A stretch of 61,478 bases of DNA from Chara braunii (lineage: Eukaryota > Streptophyta > Charophyceae > Charales > Characeae): contig BFEA01000053.1 in NCBI GenBank assembly GCA_003427395.1, positions 2,676,489 through 2,737,966 of the forward strand, written 5' to 3'. The notes beneath the pieces are model-generated. The model was not told the origin of the DNA, ran no database searches, and was given only the letters and a program-made list of their open reading frames with translations. Both the position numbers and the translations under genes were made by a program. Below are positions 31,428 to 43,618 of this stretch, one piece after another; within the stretch, counting starts at the first letter, position 1, and every line of letters begins with the position of its first letter.

Positions 31428-31501
31428 TCAAGGTGATAGGACTCAAACCGATGACCCTCTGTACCCAAAACAGATGCGCTACCAGACTGTGCTACACGTT
31501 G
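31428..31501 (-). tRNA. trnP: tRNA-Pro(UGG), mitochondrial type
   Basis: The minus strand folds as a 74-base tRNA: D-arm region AGCACAGTCTGGTAGCGC, anticodon loop TTTGGGT within CTGT/ACAG, and T-arm region GGTTTGAGTCC. The acceptor stem (CAACGTG with CACCTTG) has one C-C mismatch. The sequence is close to plant mitochondrial trnP. The mismatch and setting suggest a pseudogene copy. Confidence 0.75.
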
Positions 31502-31534
31502 TTATGTTCAATTGGTAATTCGACTAGCTAACTA

Positions 31535-31610
31535 ACTAAGATTGCATGACTGGAATTGGTAAACTCAATGATGTAGCCTTGTAGGTTCAAATCCTACATT
31601 CCATAATAGA
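31535..31610 (+). pseudogene. tRNA 3'-half remnant
   Basis: TTGTAGGTTCAAATCCTACA forms a T-arm and is followed by TTCCATA; GGAATTGGTAAAC upstream resembles a D-arm start. The anticodon arm appears to be missing, so the identity cannot be read. Confidence 0.35.
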
Positions 31611-31885
31611 TCACTCCCTTATCTTTTTCCACAGCGATCTTTCAGCTTCCCACTTTCACTGATTTCACGTGCAGTGTGTTTTTTTTGGTTGATTTCCAGA
31701 TACACATAAACAAAAACCAGTAGTACCATATAGACCGAATATCGTTTGTTATTGAACGCGTACAATTCGACTTTTCCCGTTGTATGTTCGTCGATATTTG
31801 AAGGCCACGAAGTGGGAGAGCTTGGAGGAGCTGATAAGAAACCCGAGAAAAGTCGGGCCCGTGGGAGCCCTTAGCTCATTGAGTT

Positions 31886-32244
<359 letters not shown>

Positions 32245-32904
32245 TCAGGCAGCCAATAAGACACTAACCCCATTGGGGGGACGCGTGGGTGAGCGCATAC
32301 ATAATCACAATAAGCTGGTTGTGTTATTGTGACGGTTGCGTTGACTCTTTTGGGTGAGTTGCATTCTTAGCTCAACTGGATTGGGCAACGAACGATTTAT
32401 TTTTATAATTAATTTTGCTAGATTACGGATAATGTCGGTTGCTTTATTTGGCATGAAGTGCCTTTGAAATACGATACAGTGATTCAAATAAATATGTGAT
32501 TTATGAGTTTATTAAAACGATTCAAGAATTTCGTGATTTTGATTTTAGAGTCCTTGGTTCCCTAGAGATGGATATAACTATTAAAAAAAAAGAATGTAAT
32601 CTCGGGTGAGAAGGCAACATGAAGTTTGTGAACAAATTTGTTGGAGTGGAACTATCTGCTTTATTGGATCGAATAAAGATTGATCTAAACTAACATATTT
32701 TTTTTATCAAACGTCGTTTCCACAAGGTGCCTTCAAGAATGCACCTAAGATCTAAGGTTTCCTGACGACTCTTTGGTATAATGTATGGGACTAATTGGGT
32801 GGTTCCAATGCGACCCGCATTTGTACTCCAGCAGATGATTCGCGTTTGATCTATCGCCGTAGTGGAGCCAAAGGTGAAGCAAAGGCCTCTCTTATTCGAC
32901 TTTA

Positions 32905-33050
32905 AGGCGAACATATTCTTTGATCTTTGACGCGATCGAACAGAGACGAAAGTCGGTCATAGTGATCGTGGGACCCCGCATGGAATGGCTCTCGCTCAAT
33001 GGATCAAAGGTACGTTGGGGATAATAGGCTGATGACTCCCAAGAGCTTTT
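32905..33050 (+). rRNA. rrnL: LSU rRNA fragment, domain V (mitochondrial type)
   Basis: AACAGAGACGAAAGTCGGTC, ATAGTGATC, TCGCTCAATGGAT, AAAGGTAC, GGGGATAATAGGCTGATGAC and TCCCAAGAGCT occur in the order of the peptidyl-transferase region of bacterial-type large-subunit rRNA. Deviations from consensus (GGATCAAAGGTAC, CCCCGCATGGAATGG) suggest a decaying copy. It breaks off after CAAGAGCTTTTGTC. Confidence 0.85.
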
Positions 33051-33640
33051 GTCACAAACAGTTTCACAAAAATATGCCTCTAGCAAGGTCTGTAAATGAA
33101 TGAGAGAATTGACAGCTATTTTTAGTCTTTATTTATTGCGTGTTTCCTCAATATTAGGTGCTAATTATCCACATTTGTTTTTCCCAATCTAAAGCGCCCT
33201 TCTTCCATTCATAAACAAAACCCATTCCAATATAAATAAGTTCGACCTGAATGGTTCACCGGTTCCACCAAATGCTCTCATCCCGAAATGGGATTCCAAC
33301 TGTCAAGTTGGACGAGAACGCAGATTGCACTTTGAAGAGAACTGAGAAAAGCCATCCCTAGTATCAAGTATGCGACGTGCTTGGTTTCACGTTCAAGTCC
33401 GTCGATTTGCGCTCCTTGCCCTCTGTCGGTAGGTGCGAAGTGTGGTAGGTACTACGAGCCCTCTGCCCCATTCGAAAAGAGCTTTGAATGGTTCACCGGT
33501 TCCATCGTATGCTCTCTGGGTTGACTTGAGTACGCAGTGCGCTTCTGAGCGTAAACAAAGAGGAATAAGTAAAAGAAGGATACAAGTTTCCTTTATGAAA
33601 AGGAATCAATGGAATAATAGCAAATCGTTTTAGTGGACTA

Positions 33641-34007
33641 AACGCCATTATGAATTCTCTTTTTTTTTACGGAGCTTTTGGTGATCGATCTGTCAACGCC
33701 AAAGCAGTCTAATATACTCGGAAAAAAGCAAAGGTTGTAGGCTCGCTTCTGGTGAGAGAGAGAGAGAGAGAAAGAATCGACAATGAGACTTTGGGCATTG
33801 CTCGATTCAATGACAATGCGACACATTGTATGAGCTGCGACATTGGGTGTATTGGAGACTGGGTTCATCGGGCTATGGTGGCTGGTCCTCCCTATCTCTG
33901 TCCTCCTGTCGTCTCTTCTCACCCATTCGTCCGTGGATGGATCTGGACTCAGCGTACCTTCTATGTATGCTGCGTTGAGTCCACTCACACTGAGTGATGA
34001 TGAGTGT
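33641..34007. other. Unassigned stretch
   Basis: Contains a short (GA)n at about 33751-33772 and open frames I do not recognise. No element boundary is clear. Confidence 0.35.
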
Positions 34008-34131
34008 TGTTAGGACCTGTCATTGTCCATGCTGAGTCAGATCTTGGTATTCCAGTCTTTCACGTGCTATTTTTATATTGTCTCTGAGAGTTGGTTCTTG
34101 GTTCTAATCGATTCCGATCAGGCATGTGACA
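34008..34131 (+). repeat. Internally deleted LTR of family E1
   Basis: It starts TGTTAGGACCTG like 8152, and its last 70 bp (GTGCTATTTTTATATTGTCT through GGCATGTGACA) match the end of the LTR at 9635-9702. The middle 1.4 kb is missing. Confidence 0.65.
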
Positions 34132-34289
34132 TCCAACCAGCGTCACCCCCAATACTAGCTAGACAATCTACTTTAACCCAAACCTATCCCCCCCCCTTTG
34201 TTTCATCTCCCCCGTTTCCAAATCTACCTTCCCTGGTGCAAACTGGAGTTGTCCTTCCTAATGGCCTATCCCAAAACCTCCCATTCCTC

Positions 34290-35110
34290 TTTGGCCTCTA
34301 TGTCTGGTGCCAGATTGTCGTTACCATTGAGCAGGTTCCCAAACTTATATAGGAGCCATTTGCTAGGTTGAGTTCAACCGGCGGCGGGAACGGTCTCCAT
34401 GTTCTATAAAATAAGAAATTCTTGTAGAGAGGGGCCCGAGAGTTCAGATGCCTGCGTCGGAAGTCGGCCGCTATTGCCTGTCTGCGCGCTTGCCTGACTG
34501 CTGCCCTCGTTGCTGTCATTGCCGGTTTCTCGCCTTCCGTCACAACTGCACACCTGGTTTTCCAAATTCCCCAGCATGCGGCGGCTCTAGTTATCTCACC
34601 AGCATACTGGGTGGCACCACTGCTTGATCTCACTGACTTGTACCAGGGGTCCCAACAGTATCCCCTCCGTTGTCAGTTGCTTTTGGGAGAGCTGGGTCCA
34701 TCACTTGCTTTCACCATTCCCAGAACCTAACTGCATATTCACTTCCCAGGAACAGGTGGGGGATTGTCTCATCGACCTGTCCACACACTCCGTAGATTTT
34801 GTTATGGTACTGTGATTTGGAGGCCTGCCACTTCACGGTGACCACCGCCAGATGGACTATCATCCACAGCAGGCCAGCCTGCTTATGATCTGGGAGCGTA
34901 GCGTTGAGCTGTGTGAACCGGCGGATCGTTGCTGGGGACCACCGCTGCAATATCCGCTGGGGCACCCACCGTCTCTTTCCCCATCTCCCTTTGAGCTCAA
35001 AGCTTATATCGTATGGCTGGAGCAATTCCAGATATAGGGATTTCATGGGTGAAGTGAGCTACGGTCGCGGGGCTGATACCACAAAAGAAACGGGCCACAG
35101 ACAAACTAAA
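34290..35110 (-). pseudogene. LINE 3' remnant
   Basis: Minus frames 34711-35046 and 34298-34633 resemble the C-terminus of the plant LINE at 43619-44707. They show the block before the zinc-binding motif (RWSPATIRRFTQLNATLP, LLWMIVHLAVVTVKWQASK), a degraded C-G-x-x-DETIPHLF motif, and the tail ITRAAACWGIWKTRCAVV. The polymerase is absent, so this is a 5'-truncated copy, the usual outcome of target-primed reverse transcription. It is a different subfamily from the 43-48 kb LINE. Confidence 0.65.
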
Positions 35111-35289
35111 AATGGCGCGATCGGGCTCCCATGCAAATGACACTGTCAGCAACCCTCGAACATGCAACCGCTGCCACAACACCTACAACCAAAACAAAAA
35201 AACTCATGTGGCACCATGTGTTCCTGAAGTGACTGTGGGGACCTCGTTTTCACTGGGCCCGTGGCAAGCGTCTCGGTGTATATCATACT

Positions 35290-35425
35290 TGCGGCGCACT
35301 GGTGCGGTGCAGGATGCAGTGCGGTGTGCCCTGCGGAATGCGCGCGGTGACACTGCGCGCACGAGGTGCGCCGTGTACGCAGCGCATGGAGGCGTGCTAC
35401 TGTGCAAGGGTGCGCACTGTGCGCC
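35290..35425. repeat. GC-rich TGCGC-rich block 1
   Basis: Rich in GTGCGC/GCGCAC words with alternating purine and pyrimidine, like 36510-36600. It abuts the adapter junction, so its true right neighbour is unknown. Confidence 0.5.
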
Positions 35426-35463
35426 CTGTCTCTTATACACATCTAGATGTGTATAAGAGACAG
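35426..35463. other. Sequencing adapter: complete transposase mate-pair junction
   Basis: CTGTCTCTTATACACATCT followed by its reverse complement is the duplicated 19-bp mosaic-end junction of tagmentation mate-pair libraries. It is synthetic. DNA on the two sides may come from different genomic places. Frames across it produce the familiar VSYTHLDVYKRQ contaminant peptide. Confidence 0.97.
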
Positions 35464-35475
35464 GTGTGTGTATGT

Positions 35476-35564
<89 letters not shown>
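35464..35564. repeat. (GT)n(GA)n microsatellite
   Basis: A run of GT repeats followed by GA repeats directly after the adapter. Confidence 0.9.
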
Positions 35565-35567
<3 letters not shown>

Positions 35568-35634
35568 GTGTGCTGACACTATCAGACCGAAGAAACCGCC
35601 CTTATCAACGGCCAACATGAATCCGGAAGCGGGG

Positions 35635-35929
35635 CGACATGCACAAAGGACAAAAAATATGGCGGTGTATCTTTCCATGTTCTGGCGGAAGATTCATTCC
35701 CATTTTGCTCATACGTTGGGTGGTGGAGAGCGAAGGGCCGTTGCTCCGGTACTATTGGGTGGCGGTGTATCTTACCAAATGTGCAAAATGAGAATGAATC
35801 AGGTAAGCGCGTAACGTATCTCTGGAACCTTTCTTTTTTTTGTTTTGGAGAATCTCTGAACAAATGAGATTGAATCCTCCGCTTGAACATGGAAAGATAC
35901 ATTGCCATATATGTCTTGTGTGCATGTCG
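35635..35929. mobile_element. Fold-back element with ~75-bp inverted arms
   Basis: CGACATGCACAAAGGAC... (35635-35712) and the reverse complement of 35858-35929 agree through GTATCTTTCCATGTTC and beyond. A second GGCGGTGTATCTT copy lies between the arms near 35761. No coding region and no clear target duplication. Confidence 0.6.
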
Positions 35930-36860
35930 AGAGTAGTGCAGCAAGCCCGTTGGTGAACAGTACCGTAGAGTTTTTTTTCTTTTTTCTTTTTTTTTTTTAT
36001 GAACTCCCATGGGGCGTCGCCGTATGGCACACGAAACGAAAAACGAAACGATTGCATCTTTCTGCAGAGAATGGCCAGGTTAATCGGTTTGCTAGGCCCT
36101 TGATGTCTTGAGGCCGTCATCCTTTCAAAGAAGGAAGTGGCTGTCAGTTCCGCTGATTTTCTTCCTTCACATTTTTTTTTCTTTTTATTAAAAAAAAAAA
36201 AACTCCAGGAAAAACGGCTGTCAGTTCTGTCGTTTTCTACTTCAGAAGTATAATAAGAAGAGAACGTTGAGAGATCACGACCCTCATCATGACTGAATCT
36301 GGCCTGCAAGAACTCTACCATACAGACTGCAAGTACCCTACCATACACAGAGTGTTACGGGACTACAGGTTTCGAAAAGCTTTCAGGCCAATGTGCGGCC
36401 TCCAAAAAAACTTTGCCTGCCCGTTTCTTATTTTACGCGAGCAGGGGGCCGGGTCTACTACCGCCCCTCACAACTTTTTTTTTTTTTTTTTCGACCCCCA
36501 TTTTTGGAGGTGCGCCGCATGCAGTGCGCGCGCGTCGTGCAGGATGCGTGGTGCGGCGCACGTGCGCAGTACAGCGCATCGTGGTGCGCCGCATGTATGG
36601 TGTATATTCTTGAACTGCCGTCCTTTTCTGGATAATGTAATAAATCTACCTGGTTTCTTATGAAATCAGAACCAAATTACGAATGGCCTTGTCATGATCA
36701 GATGCTAGTATTTATTTAGGGAAGCTGATTTTCCAAATCATCTCGTTGGTATCAGCATAGCATAGAAAGAACTGTTGTAAGTGGTTTTAAATTTGCACAG
36801 AGGTCATGATGAGGAAAATCTGTTTATATTTGAACATTTGAACACGGATTGCGGCGTTGG
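35930..36860. other. Unassigned region with homopolymers and GC-rich block 2
   Basis: T/A runs (35970-36000, 36170-36205, 36476-36492), a repeated GGCTGTCAGTTC (about 36129 and 36209) and a TGCGC-rich block at 36510-36600 related in style to 35290-35425. No gene recognised. Confidence 0.4.
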
Positions 36861-36870
36861 AGATACCTCA

Positions 36871-37002
36871 GCAGGGTTGTCGTCTGACATTTCCTTATTT
36901 TTGCGGCAATGGAGAGTGGGGTTACACTGTTGTAGAGCAGGGTTGTCGTCTGACGTTTGTTCTTGTTGCGGCAATGGTGTGTGGTAACACTGTCGTATGC
37001 GC
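36871..37002 (+). repeat. 66-bp tandem duplication
   Basis: The unit beginning GCAGGGTTGTCGTCTGAC occurs at 36871 and 36937. The period is a multiple of three, so an open frame at 36857-37081 carries the 22-residue unit twice (QGCRLTF...). That frame otherwise resembles nothing known. Confidence 0.8.
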
Positions 37003-39666
37003 TCTGCTCATGTTTTCCATGGCTATTGTTTCGTTGCTGGTGTTTCTGTCTCAGGGTGAGCCCATCAAAGACACCAGTTAGGCCTCGCTCTCCTCGCCAA
37101 CAGATGCATTGAGGTGTATGAGCATTTCAGAGGCTTATGATTGTGCTCAGGCTTTTGGTCTTGTGGTTGCCATATGATGGCATTCCTTGTTGTTCTGCAC
37201 CATGCATCCTAGTGTGTGCCCTCTGCTGCTATTCGTAACACGGTGTAGTAGTCTTTGTGAGACATGAGCTGCATCAGGGCAAGTGTATTGGAGTGGAATG
37301 CTCCGGATATCTGAGTAAATATTTGTGGATGTAGCTGGTTGACCTGTATAGGGTAGAACATTTACATCATTTGGTAGGTGCACTCCCTCACTCTGTCTGC
37401 TGCCGCTCTCTCCCTTTGTCTACCTCTTGCTAATCCTGGGGTTACTGGCTCACCTGCGCTCTCCCACGTGTGGCCACTTCGGCAACACGTGTTGTTGCCT
37501 GTGACAGCATTGTATGAATGCATATCCATGCATTTGATGGTGTAGCATCGCCTGTCTTCTGCACCTATCTTTTTTGGTCGTCCTTGGTATCATCCCAATT
37601 TCCCATGCAAATTTGTAATAGATGGCAACATGGAAACAGGACAAGGGAGGATATAGATCCGTAAGCGAATGATAAGCGTGGTGATAGCATCGGGGAGTCT
37701 TTTGGGCACGGAATAGTAGTGAATGGAACACTAGTCGCGTCACAACATCACAATTTAAGCACAGAGTGAAATGGGAGTTTGAAACCATTCCTGCAGACGT
37801 GGCTGTACACAATATCTTGCGAGGAGCTGCAGTGTAGGCAAGGACTGTGGTGGGCATGTGTGTTCCTCTTTCTGGCAGGCTATATACCCATCTGTGCTGG
37901 GGCTAGGCATGGGCTGTGGGAAGACCCGGTATAGTGTGTTGCGCAGTGAGCTATTCAGATGTCATTTTCTCTACCTAACACGCGAAGGGTATAGTGTGTT
38001 GCGCAGTGAGCTGTTCCTCTCTGTGGCAGGTTATGTACCCGGCTCTTGAGGTGTGTACTGGTCCTGCTTAGCCCTTGTTTTTTTCTCATGTGTGGATGCA
38101 TGGAGCTTGCAAATGCGGTCGTGCAATGTGACATGGTTGAGGAGAGAGGCATCTGCTGGAGTCCTGTGCCTTGGCTTTAGACATGTAACCGTTAGTGTGT
38201 TCTAGCTGTCGCTGGAAGAGGAGGGTTCAAGCTGCAATTTAGGGATATTTTCCATGTGAAAGAGTGGCTTTATGAATGCGACCCGGCAGCAGTGATAAGT
38301 CGGGCCACTCGACCTGTCCTGAGATGAGGCAATGGAGACAGTGCAAGTGCGGTCACTCGGAAAAGAGAAATGATGGCGCTGGTGCCTCCGTGGAAGTGCA
38401 CCCTTGTCAGGTGCCAGAGGATGTTTTCCACAGAAGTGGCACCTAGTGGTCACACGGTGCGAAGATCTCAGGAATGAGGGGGATCAATCAGATATCTGAG
38501 CCATCTGTATGCGACTGCCAACGAAATGGAATGGAGTGGAAGATCTGTTTGTCACTTGCAGAAGGCCTGTATCCAATTGGCAACGAAAAATGTGGCTGAT
38601 GCTGCAGCAAATTGTCCTCTAGAGATGACAAACGGTGACTGATGCAGCAACAGCAAACTGGGATTCACCTCAAGTCAGGTCTGGTCCACATCAGGGCACG
38701 ATTGTTGGAAGTGGGTTGTCGAGAAATATTTTGAGAATAACAAATGACGAGGTGGAAATGAGCAGAATTGGTTGCATATGCTATGGAGGGTTATTTGCCA
38801 CCTCATTCTCTTGGCAGTGGTGTTCATTGCAGTTGTGTCCTTTCTCCATCCTCTTGGAGTTGTCGGGACACTCGTTTGCCACCCTTTGTCATTCACTTTC
38901 GGGAGGACCACTCCTTGTTTGGAAAATAAAAGAGAGATTGTCAACCTATGTTGAAGCTGCAAATTCGTGGCATTGTGGTGCATTGTCTGTGCCAGCGGAG
39001 TAGCCATGCCAGCGACTGTCCTGAATGGAAGACTGTGGTTGAAGGTCCAGCATGACTGGGCTGCGCATTCTGCTTTTTTCTTTCTTCCTTTTATTTGGCT
39101 TTTCCTTACTTCCGTGCCTTTGTGACAATGCTCTAGCATCAACCTGAAATCTGGCCTCGTGAGCATTGTCAGCAATGCATGTAACAATTACAAGAGCCGT
39201 GCACTTCACAGCAGACAGCTGTGCTGACAGAGCTGACGTCTGGGTTTCTCAAGCTGGACGCGCTGTGTCTGTGCTCTATGGTATCTTCCCCTGATGTCAC
39301 CTTTCTGTAGTCAGTCTGACTGTGGCTCTCTGCAGGTTTTCAGCCTAGGACTGTTGCAACGAGTGGTTCTGACCTTTGTGGAGTGCGGCATGTTCTCATC
39401 CAAGACAAGTTACTTGGGAGCATAATTCTCTGCAACAGATTGAGACTGTCTTCTTGCTGCTATCGTGTGCCCAAGTTCACAAGTACCTAGCCAGTCTGAT
39501 GCAACACTGCAACGACCTGCAGTCTTATTTTATTGTCTTCACCGAACCAAGGGTAGTCATTACAGATTGGAAAGACATGCATATTGTACTGCCTAGGAAT
39601 GTCTAGTATCTAGCCATTTGTTCACAATGACATTCCGATGGTTCAACATGTCTTCCATGTATGGAC

Positions 39667-39709
<43 letters not shown>

Positions 39710-40475
39710 GGGGGGGGGGGGGGGGGGTATTGTATTGGGAGACACTCCACCACAACTTGGTAACTTGAACTTCGAGTTTTGTCAGTGCTTATTTTAAGTG
39801 TTTAGAACCAGAATCTGTTGCAAACATACAGTCAGGATGTCGTTGTTCATCATGCTGACTCGTCATCATGGTAATGGGGTCCGTAGGCTTTCATTATTTA
39901 GCCATTGCGGCACACCCAAACAAGACATCACATTCTAAGCTTTGGTGTGTTCTCCAGTCATGACGTCAACCTCCCTGTGACCGAGTTTCGTCTTTTGGTG
40001 GACTTTCAGAAGTGGTTGATACTGGATGTTTTCGATGTACAGAAGAGTCTTCTCTCCTTTGGTGCAGTGTCCGGTGCCATTGGGATTGAGTGTTGTTTTA
40101 GGGGTGTTGCTGTGGAATTCGCAATGGATCCTCACCTGCTTGTTTGGCAATTTTGCCACCCATCATGTTTCACACCATGTGCCGCTGGAGAACAATGGTT
40201 GCAAGGTCCTCCCAAGCATGCTCGGAAAGCTTTTCCGGTTTCTGGTCGGGATGTCCTACAAATATTTATGGCAGCTGTTGCAGATCAGTAAGGAGGTATC
40301 CTCTGGGGGAATGTGGACCCTTTCTGAAGCCTAGTCGGCTGCAGCCACTCCCGGAGATCAGTCAAGCCCATCATGCAGTCATGCTGTTCTGGTCCAGTGA
40401 ATGTACATCTTTGCTTTATGTATCGTGCATACGACTTCCCTCCTGTAGGTTGTGAACTGTAAGTGTCCTGCTGAA

Positions 40476-40480
<5 letters not shown>
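37003..40480. other. 3.5 kb without recognised genes
   Basis: No transposon protein or known gene is seen on either strand. Short repeats: GGTATAGTGTGTTGCGCAGT at 37928 and 37988 (period 60); GTTCCTC...TGGCAGG...TATACC-like blocks near 37861 and 38011. Open frames up to 170 codons exist but look random. This could be intronic, UTR or non-coding DNA of a host gene; no splice model can be supported. Confidence 0.4.
39671..39727. repeat. (GT)n plus poly-G tract
   Basis: GT repeats (39671-39706) are followed by about 20 G. The sequence immediately after, TATTGTATTGGGAGACACTC, recurs at the window end. Confidence 0.85.
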
Positions 40481-40522
<42 letters not shown>

Positions 40523-40915
40523 NNNNNNNNNNNNNNNNNNNNNNNNNNNNNNNNNNNNNNNNNNNNNNNNNNNNNNNNNNNNNNNNNNNNNNNNNNNNNN
40601 NNNNNNNNNNNNNNNNNNNNNNNNNNNNNNNNNNNNNNNNNNNNNNNNNNNNNNNNNNNNNNNNNNNNNNNNNNNNNNNNNNNNNNNNNNNNNNNNNNNN
40701 NNNNNNNNNNNNNNNNNNNNNNNNNNNNNNNNNNNNNNNNNNNNNNNNNNNNNNNNNNNNNNNNNNNNNNNNNNNNNNNNNNNNNNNNNNNNNNNNNNNN
40801 NNNNNNNNNNNNNNNNNNNNNNNNNNNNNNNNNNNNNNNNNNNNNNNNNNNNNNNNNNNNNNNNNNNNNNNNNNNNNNNNNNNNNNNNNNNNNNNNNNNN
40901 NNNNNNNNNNNNNNN
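40481..40915. other. CT array and 393-base assembly gap
   Basis: A (CT)n tract from about 40481 runs into N at 40523-40915. Confidence 0.98.
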
Positions 40916-43037
40916 CTCAATGCCGCTTTGTGATGACCCACCTGAGATCCGGCTAGCATGTGGTTTACATGCCTTGTGTCATGAGGACTATTATGGCATA
41001 GCCCATGTGAGTTTTTGTTTTCGTACACATGATGACAGTTGATACTGCACTCACGCACTGCACCCTGACATGTCATGTCCAATTTGTAGACAGGCTGGAA
41101 CAGCAATGCCTCTACAATTGTGGTCGCCGCGCCTGTGTGTTCTGAGCATGTAGGAGCCACGTAGCCTGGGACATCTGTGCCACACCTGAACCGGTCCTGT
41201 CCGGCCTGTAGGGCTGGCAACTTACCATACGCAACGACTGAACCTCGGTTTGAAATCTTATGCAACCCAAACACGGACTGGCCTCATGTGCCATTCTAAA
41301 GTAGACTGCCCCAGCGGTGCGTATTTAGAACCCTGTAAGAACTGTCCCTCCTATTTCCTTCCTCCGTCCTCTTGTGTACTATCGAGTACATGTGTGTGAA
41401 TGAGCATCATCAAGAGAACACAAAATATAAGCTGAAGACCTGAGGAAAAGGGACAGGAATATACCTCCACCTTTACTCTGCCTCCTTACACAGTGTGCAA
41501 GTGGGCCATTATGGCACACGGGAGGTTTGGGCAGGTTGCGCTCAACCACGATCAACATGGCGAGAATTGTACATGAGAGGCACAGTAAAAGGGGAGCTGC
41601 AAGAACAAACGAGTCCTAGAGAAAGCCAAAGTGACGACAGTTAAGAAAGGGATTTAAACGCTTTCTATTATGCTCCATGTTGCTTGCTATAGAGGTAAAA
41701 ATTTTATTTGTGGACTGTCTCAAGTGTTTTCGTTGTCTGCAATAGGACCAAGCCGCTTCAATTTTGGATGTATTCATCTGGGTGAAATGGGGGCTGAGCT
41801 TCCTGAAGAGTCAGTGACACAGTCATGTTTTTTTTCCGGAGCAGTGTATTGCGAACACGAGAACACGCACGCACACACGCACGCACACACACACAGACAC
41901 ACACACACACGAACACACACACACGCACACGCACCCACACACACACGACCTCTGTTGAAAGTGCACCGCCAGGGTCCGACAAACACACATGCACACACAC
42001 ACGCAAACACGTACGTGCACACCCACACACACACCACGTGCACACCCACACTCGTCAGCTGCTGAAAGTGTGCCGCCACCATCACCGCCTCCACCTCCAC
42101 CACCACCCCCCCACCATCACCACCACCACCATCAAACCACCTCCCCCGTCGACACCTACTACTACATCCTCTCAGTCATCTGCCTCCTCTTCTTCTCCAC
42201 CTCCTTCTCATCATCATCCTCCACCTCGGATGCCTCCCCTTCTTCATCGACCTCATCATCAACACATTCATGGTCGGATCAGTCGTCACAAAGGCCTCAT
42301 TGGCAGAGACATCCAGTGTCGGATTGATCGTTACAGATGCCACTTCTCCGCCACCACCAAGTGCGACTGGTCGACTGTCCTTCATCCACTTGACCTTGCA
42401 TGCTGCCCTGCCTCAAATGGTAATGATCCACCTTCTGATCACCTGATGGAGCCTCTGGCTCAAGATGATCTTTCTTCAGAGCGCATACTGGATCTAATGG
42501 AGGTATTACAGACGGAGGAACCTGACAGAAATCGTCCAGACTGCAATGAATCTCCACCTGCCGTGCAATCTGCAGAAATGGATGAACCTCCTCCCTGCCG
42601 CACTGAACCTCCCCCCTGCCGCACAACCTGCATAAGCGAATGATATAATAGTTCTACAGCACGGTCGTTGTGCGTACTATGCCATTAATGTGGTGTCTCC
42701 TTGCCTACAATCGCAAGCCGTATACTGTTTCGGATTTTGCAGACTTTGTCCGCTGGATGGAAGAAGACCACCATGTCGTCTGCCCGGAGGACAACAGTAC
42801 TGCACCAGCACTCGGCCTGGGGAATATGTTGTGAACGCAGAAGTCCTGTCTATGGCATTTATGAGTAGGTGACTACAATTCCAGCCTGCTCCGCAAAATC
42901 ACGTGCTAGCCATGGATCCAGATATTTGGGCATACATGTTACATCGACCAGGTCATTTCAGTGCCTTACCTTTGGCGATATCTCATGGACCCTATGGGAC
43001 AGTGACGGTAGGGTGCACGCAGCGGGAAATATCAACC
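40916..43037. other. Unassigned region with CA repeats
   Basis: Broken (CA)n arrays at about 41866-42050 and a CACCACC-rich stretch at 42075-42140. Two short frames read like decayed coding sequence: 42370-42643 (acidic and Pro-rich, with a tandem CRTEPPP motif) and 42686-42832 (YTVSDFADFVRWMEEDHHVV). I cannot assign either. The LINE poly(A) tail begins at 43038. Confidence 0.4.
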
Positions 43038-43397
43038 CTTTTTTTTTTTTTTTTTTTCCCCCATAAAACACGGCCTTATGGACCTGGCTCCGTCTATTCT
43101 GGGGAGCGTCAGTCCGGTTCCTATTCCACCGGCAAGTCAAAGTGTACATTACATCAATAAACACTCACACACGCTTCCTTCCGTCAGGCCGAAGGACCCC
43201 TGAACAGCATTGATTGCTCCACCACGGTGGAGGATTGATTGTCAGCTTGCCCTGTCCCTCTCTTTCCTCCCAGACCTGGATTCCAGATCTGCCAGATAGC
43301 GCCCTTGACCCTGGAAAGAGTTCATCCGTTGTCTTTGCCGACCTGTTCCCTCCCCACACACCTCTCTGCCCCTCTTGGATAATCAACCGTCAAACTT

Positions 43398-43411
43398 AAA
43401 CCCTAAACCCT
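43398..43411 (+). promoter_or_regulatory. Two-unit telomere-like (telo-box) sequence
   Basis: AAACCCTAAACCCT in the LINE 3' UTR. Too short to be an interstitial telomere array. Confidence 0.3.
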
Positions 43412-43618
43412 CAGCATGTGCTCCTGTCCTCCGATCGTCGAACTTGGAACCTGGCAGGACATCGTTTGCTTCCGGACCTCTGTGATAACGTCTTCCTTTG
43501 CAACCCCTGTTCATGGTCCAGTATTATCCTCTTCTCCAACTTGTCCTCCTTCCTCCCATGTTCCCTCTTTATCTGTACCCCCTGGGTTTCTTGCGGGTTG
43601 TATGCATTCCCTTGCGAC

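Noticed and set aside
32905-33050. Nuclear rRNA gene
   Set aside because: The sequence is bacterial/organellar-type LSU, isolated, and next to cox1 and trnP fragments.
35302-35814. 170-codon open frame across the adapter
   Set aside because: It contains the adapter-encoded peptide VSYTHLDVYKRQ and microsatellite-encoded VCVC/RERE runs; artefact.
35752-36348. 198-codon minus-strand frame
   Set aside because: Runs through homopolymer-derived Lys/Phe stretches and one arm of a fold-back element; no domain.
37003-40480. Host gene models from open frames up to 170 codons
   Set aside because: No recognised domains, no consistent splice structure, and frames overlap on both strands as expected by chance.
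40285-41274. 329-codon minus-strand frame
   Set aside because: Mostly translated N gap.
43398-43411. Interstitial telomere repeat
   Set aside because: Only two units; within chance for the window or a telo-box.
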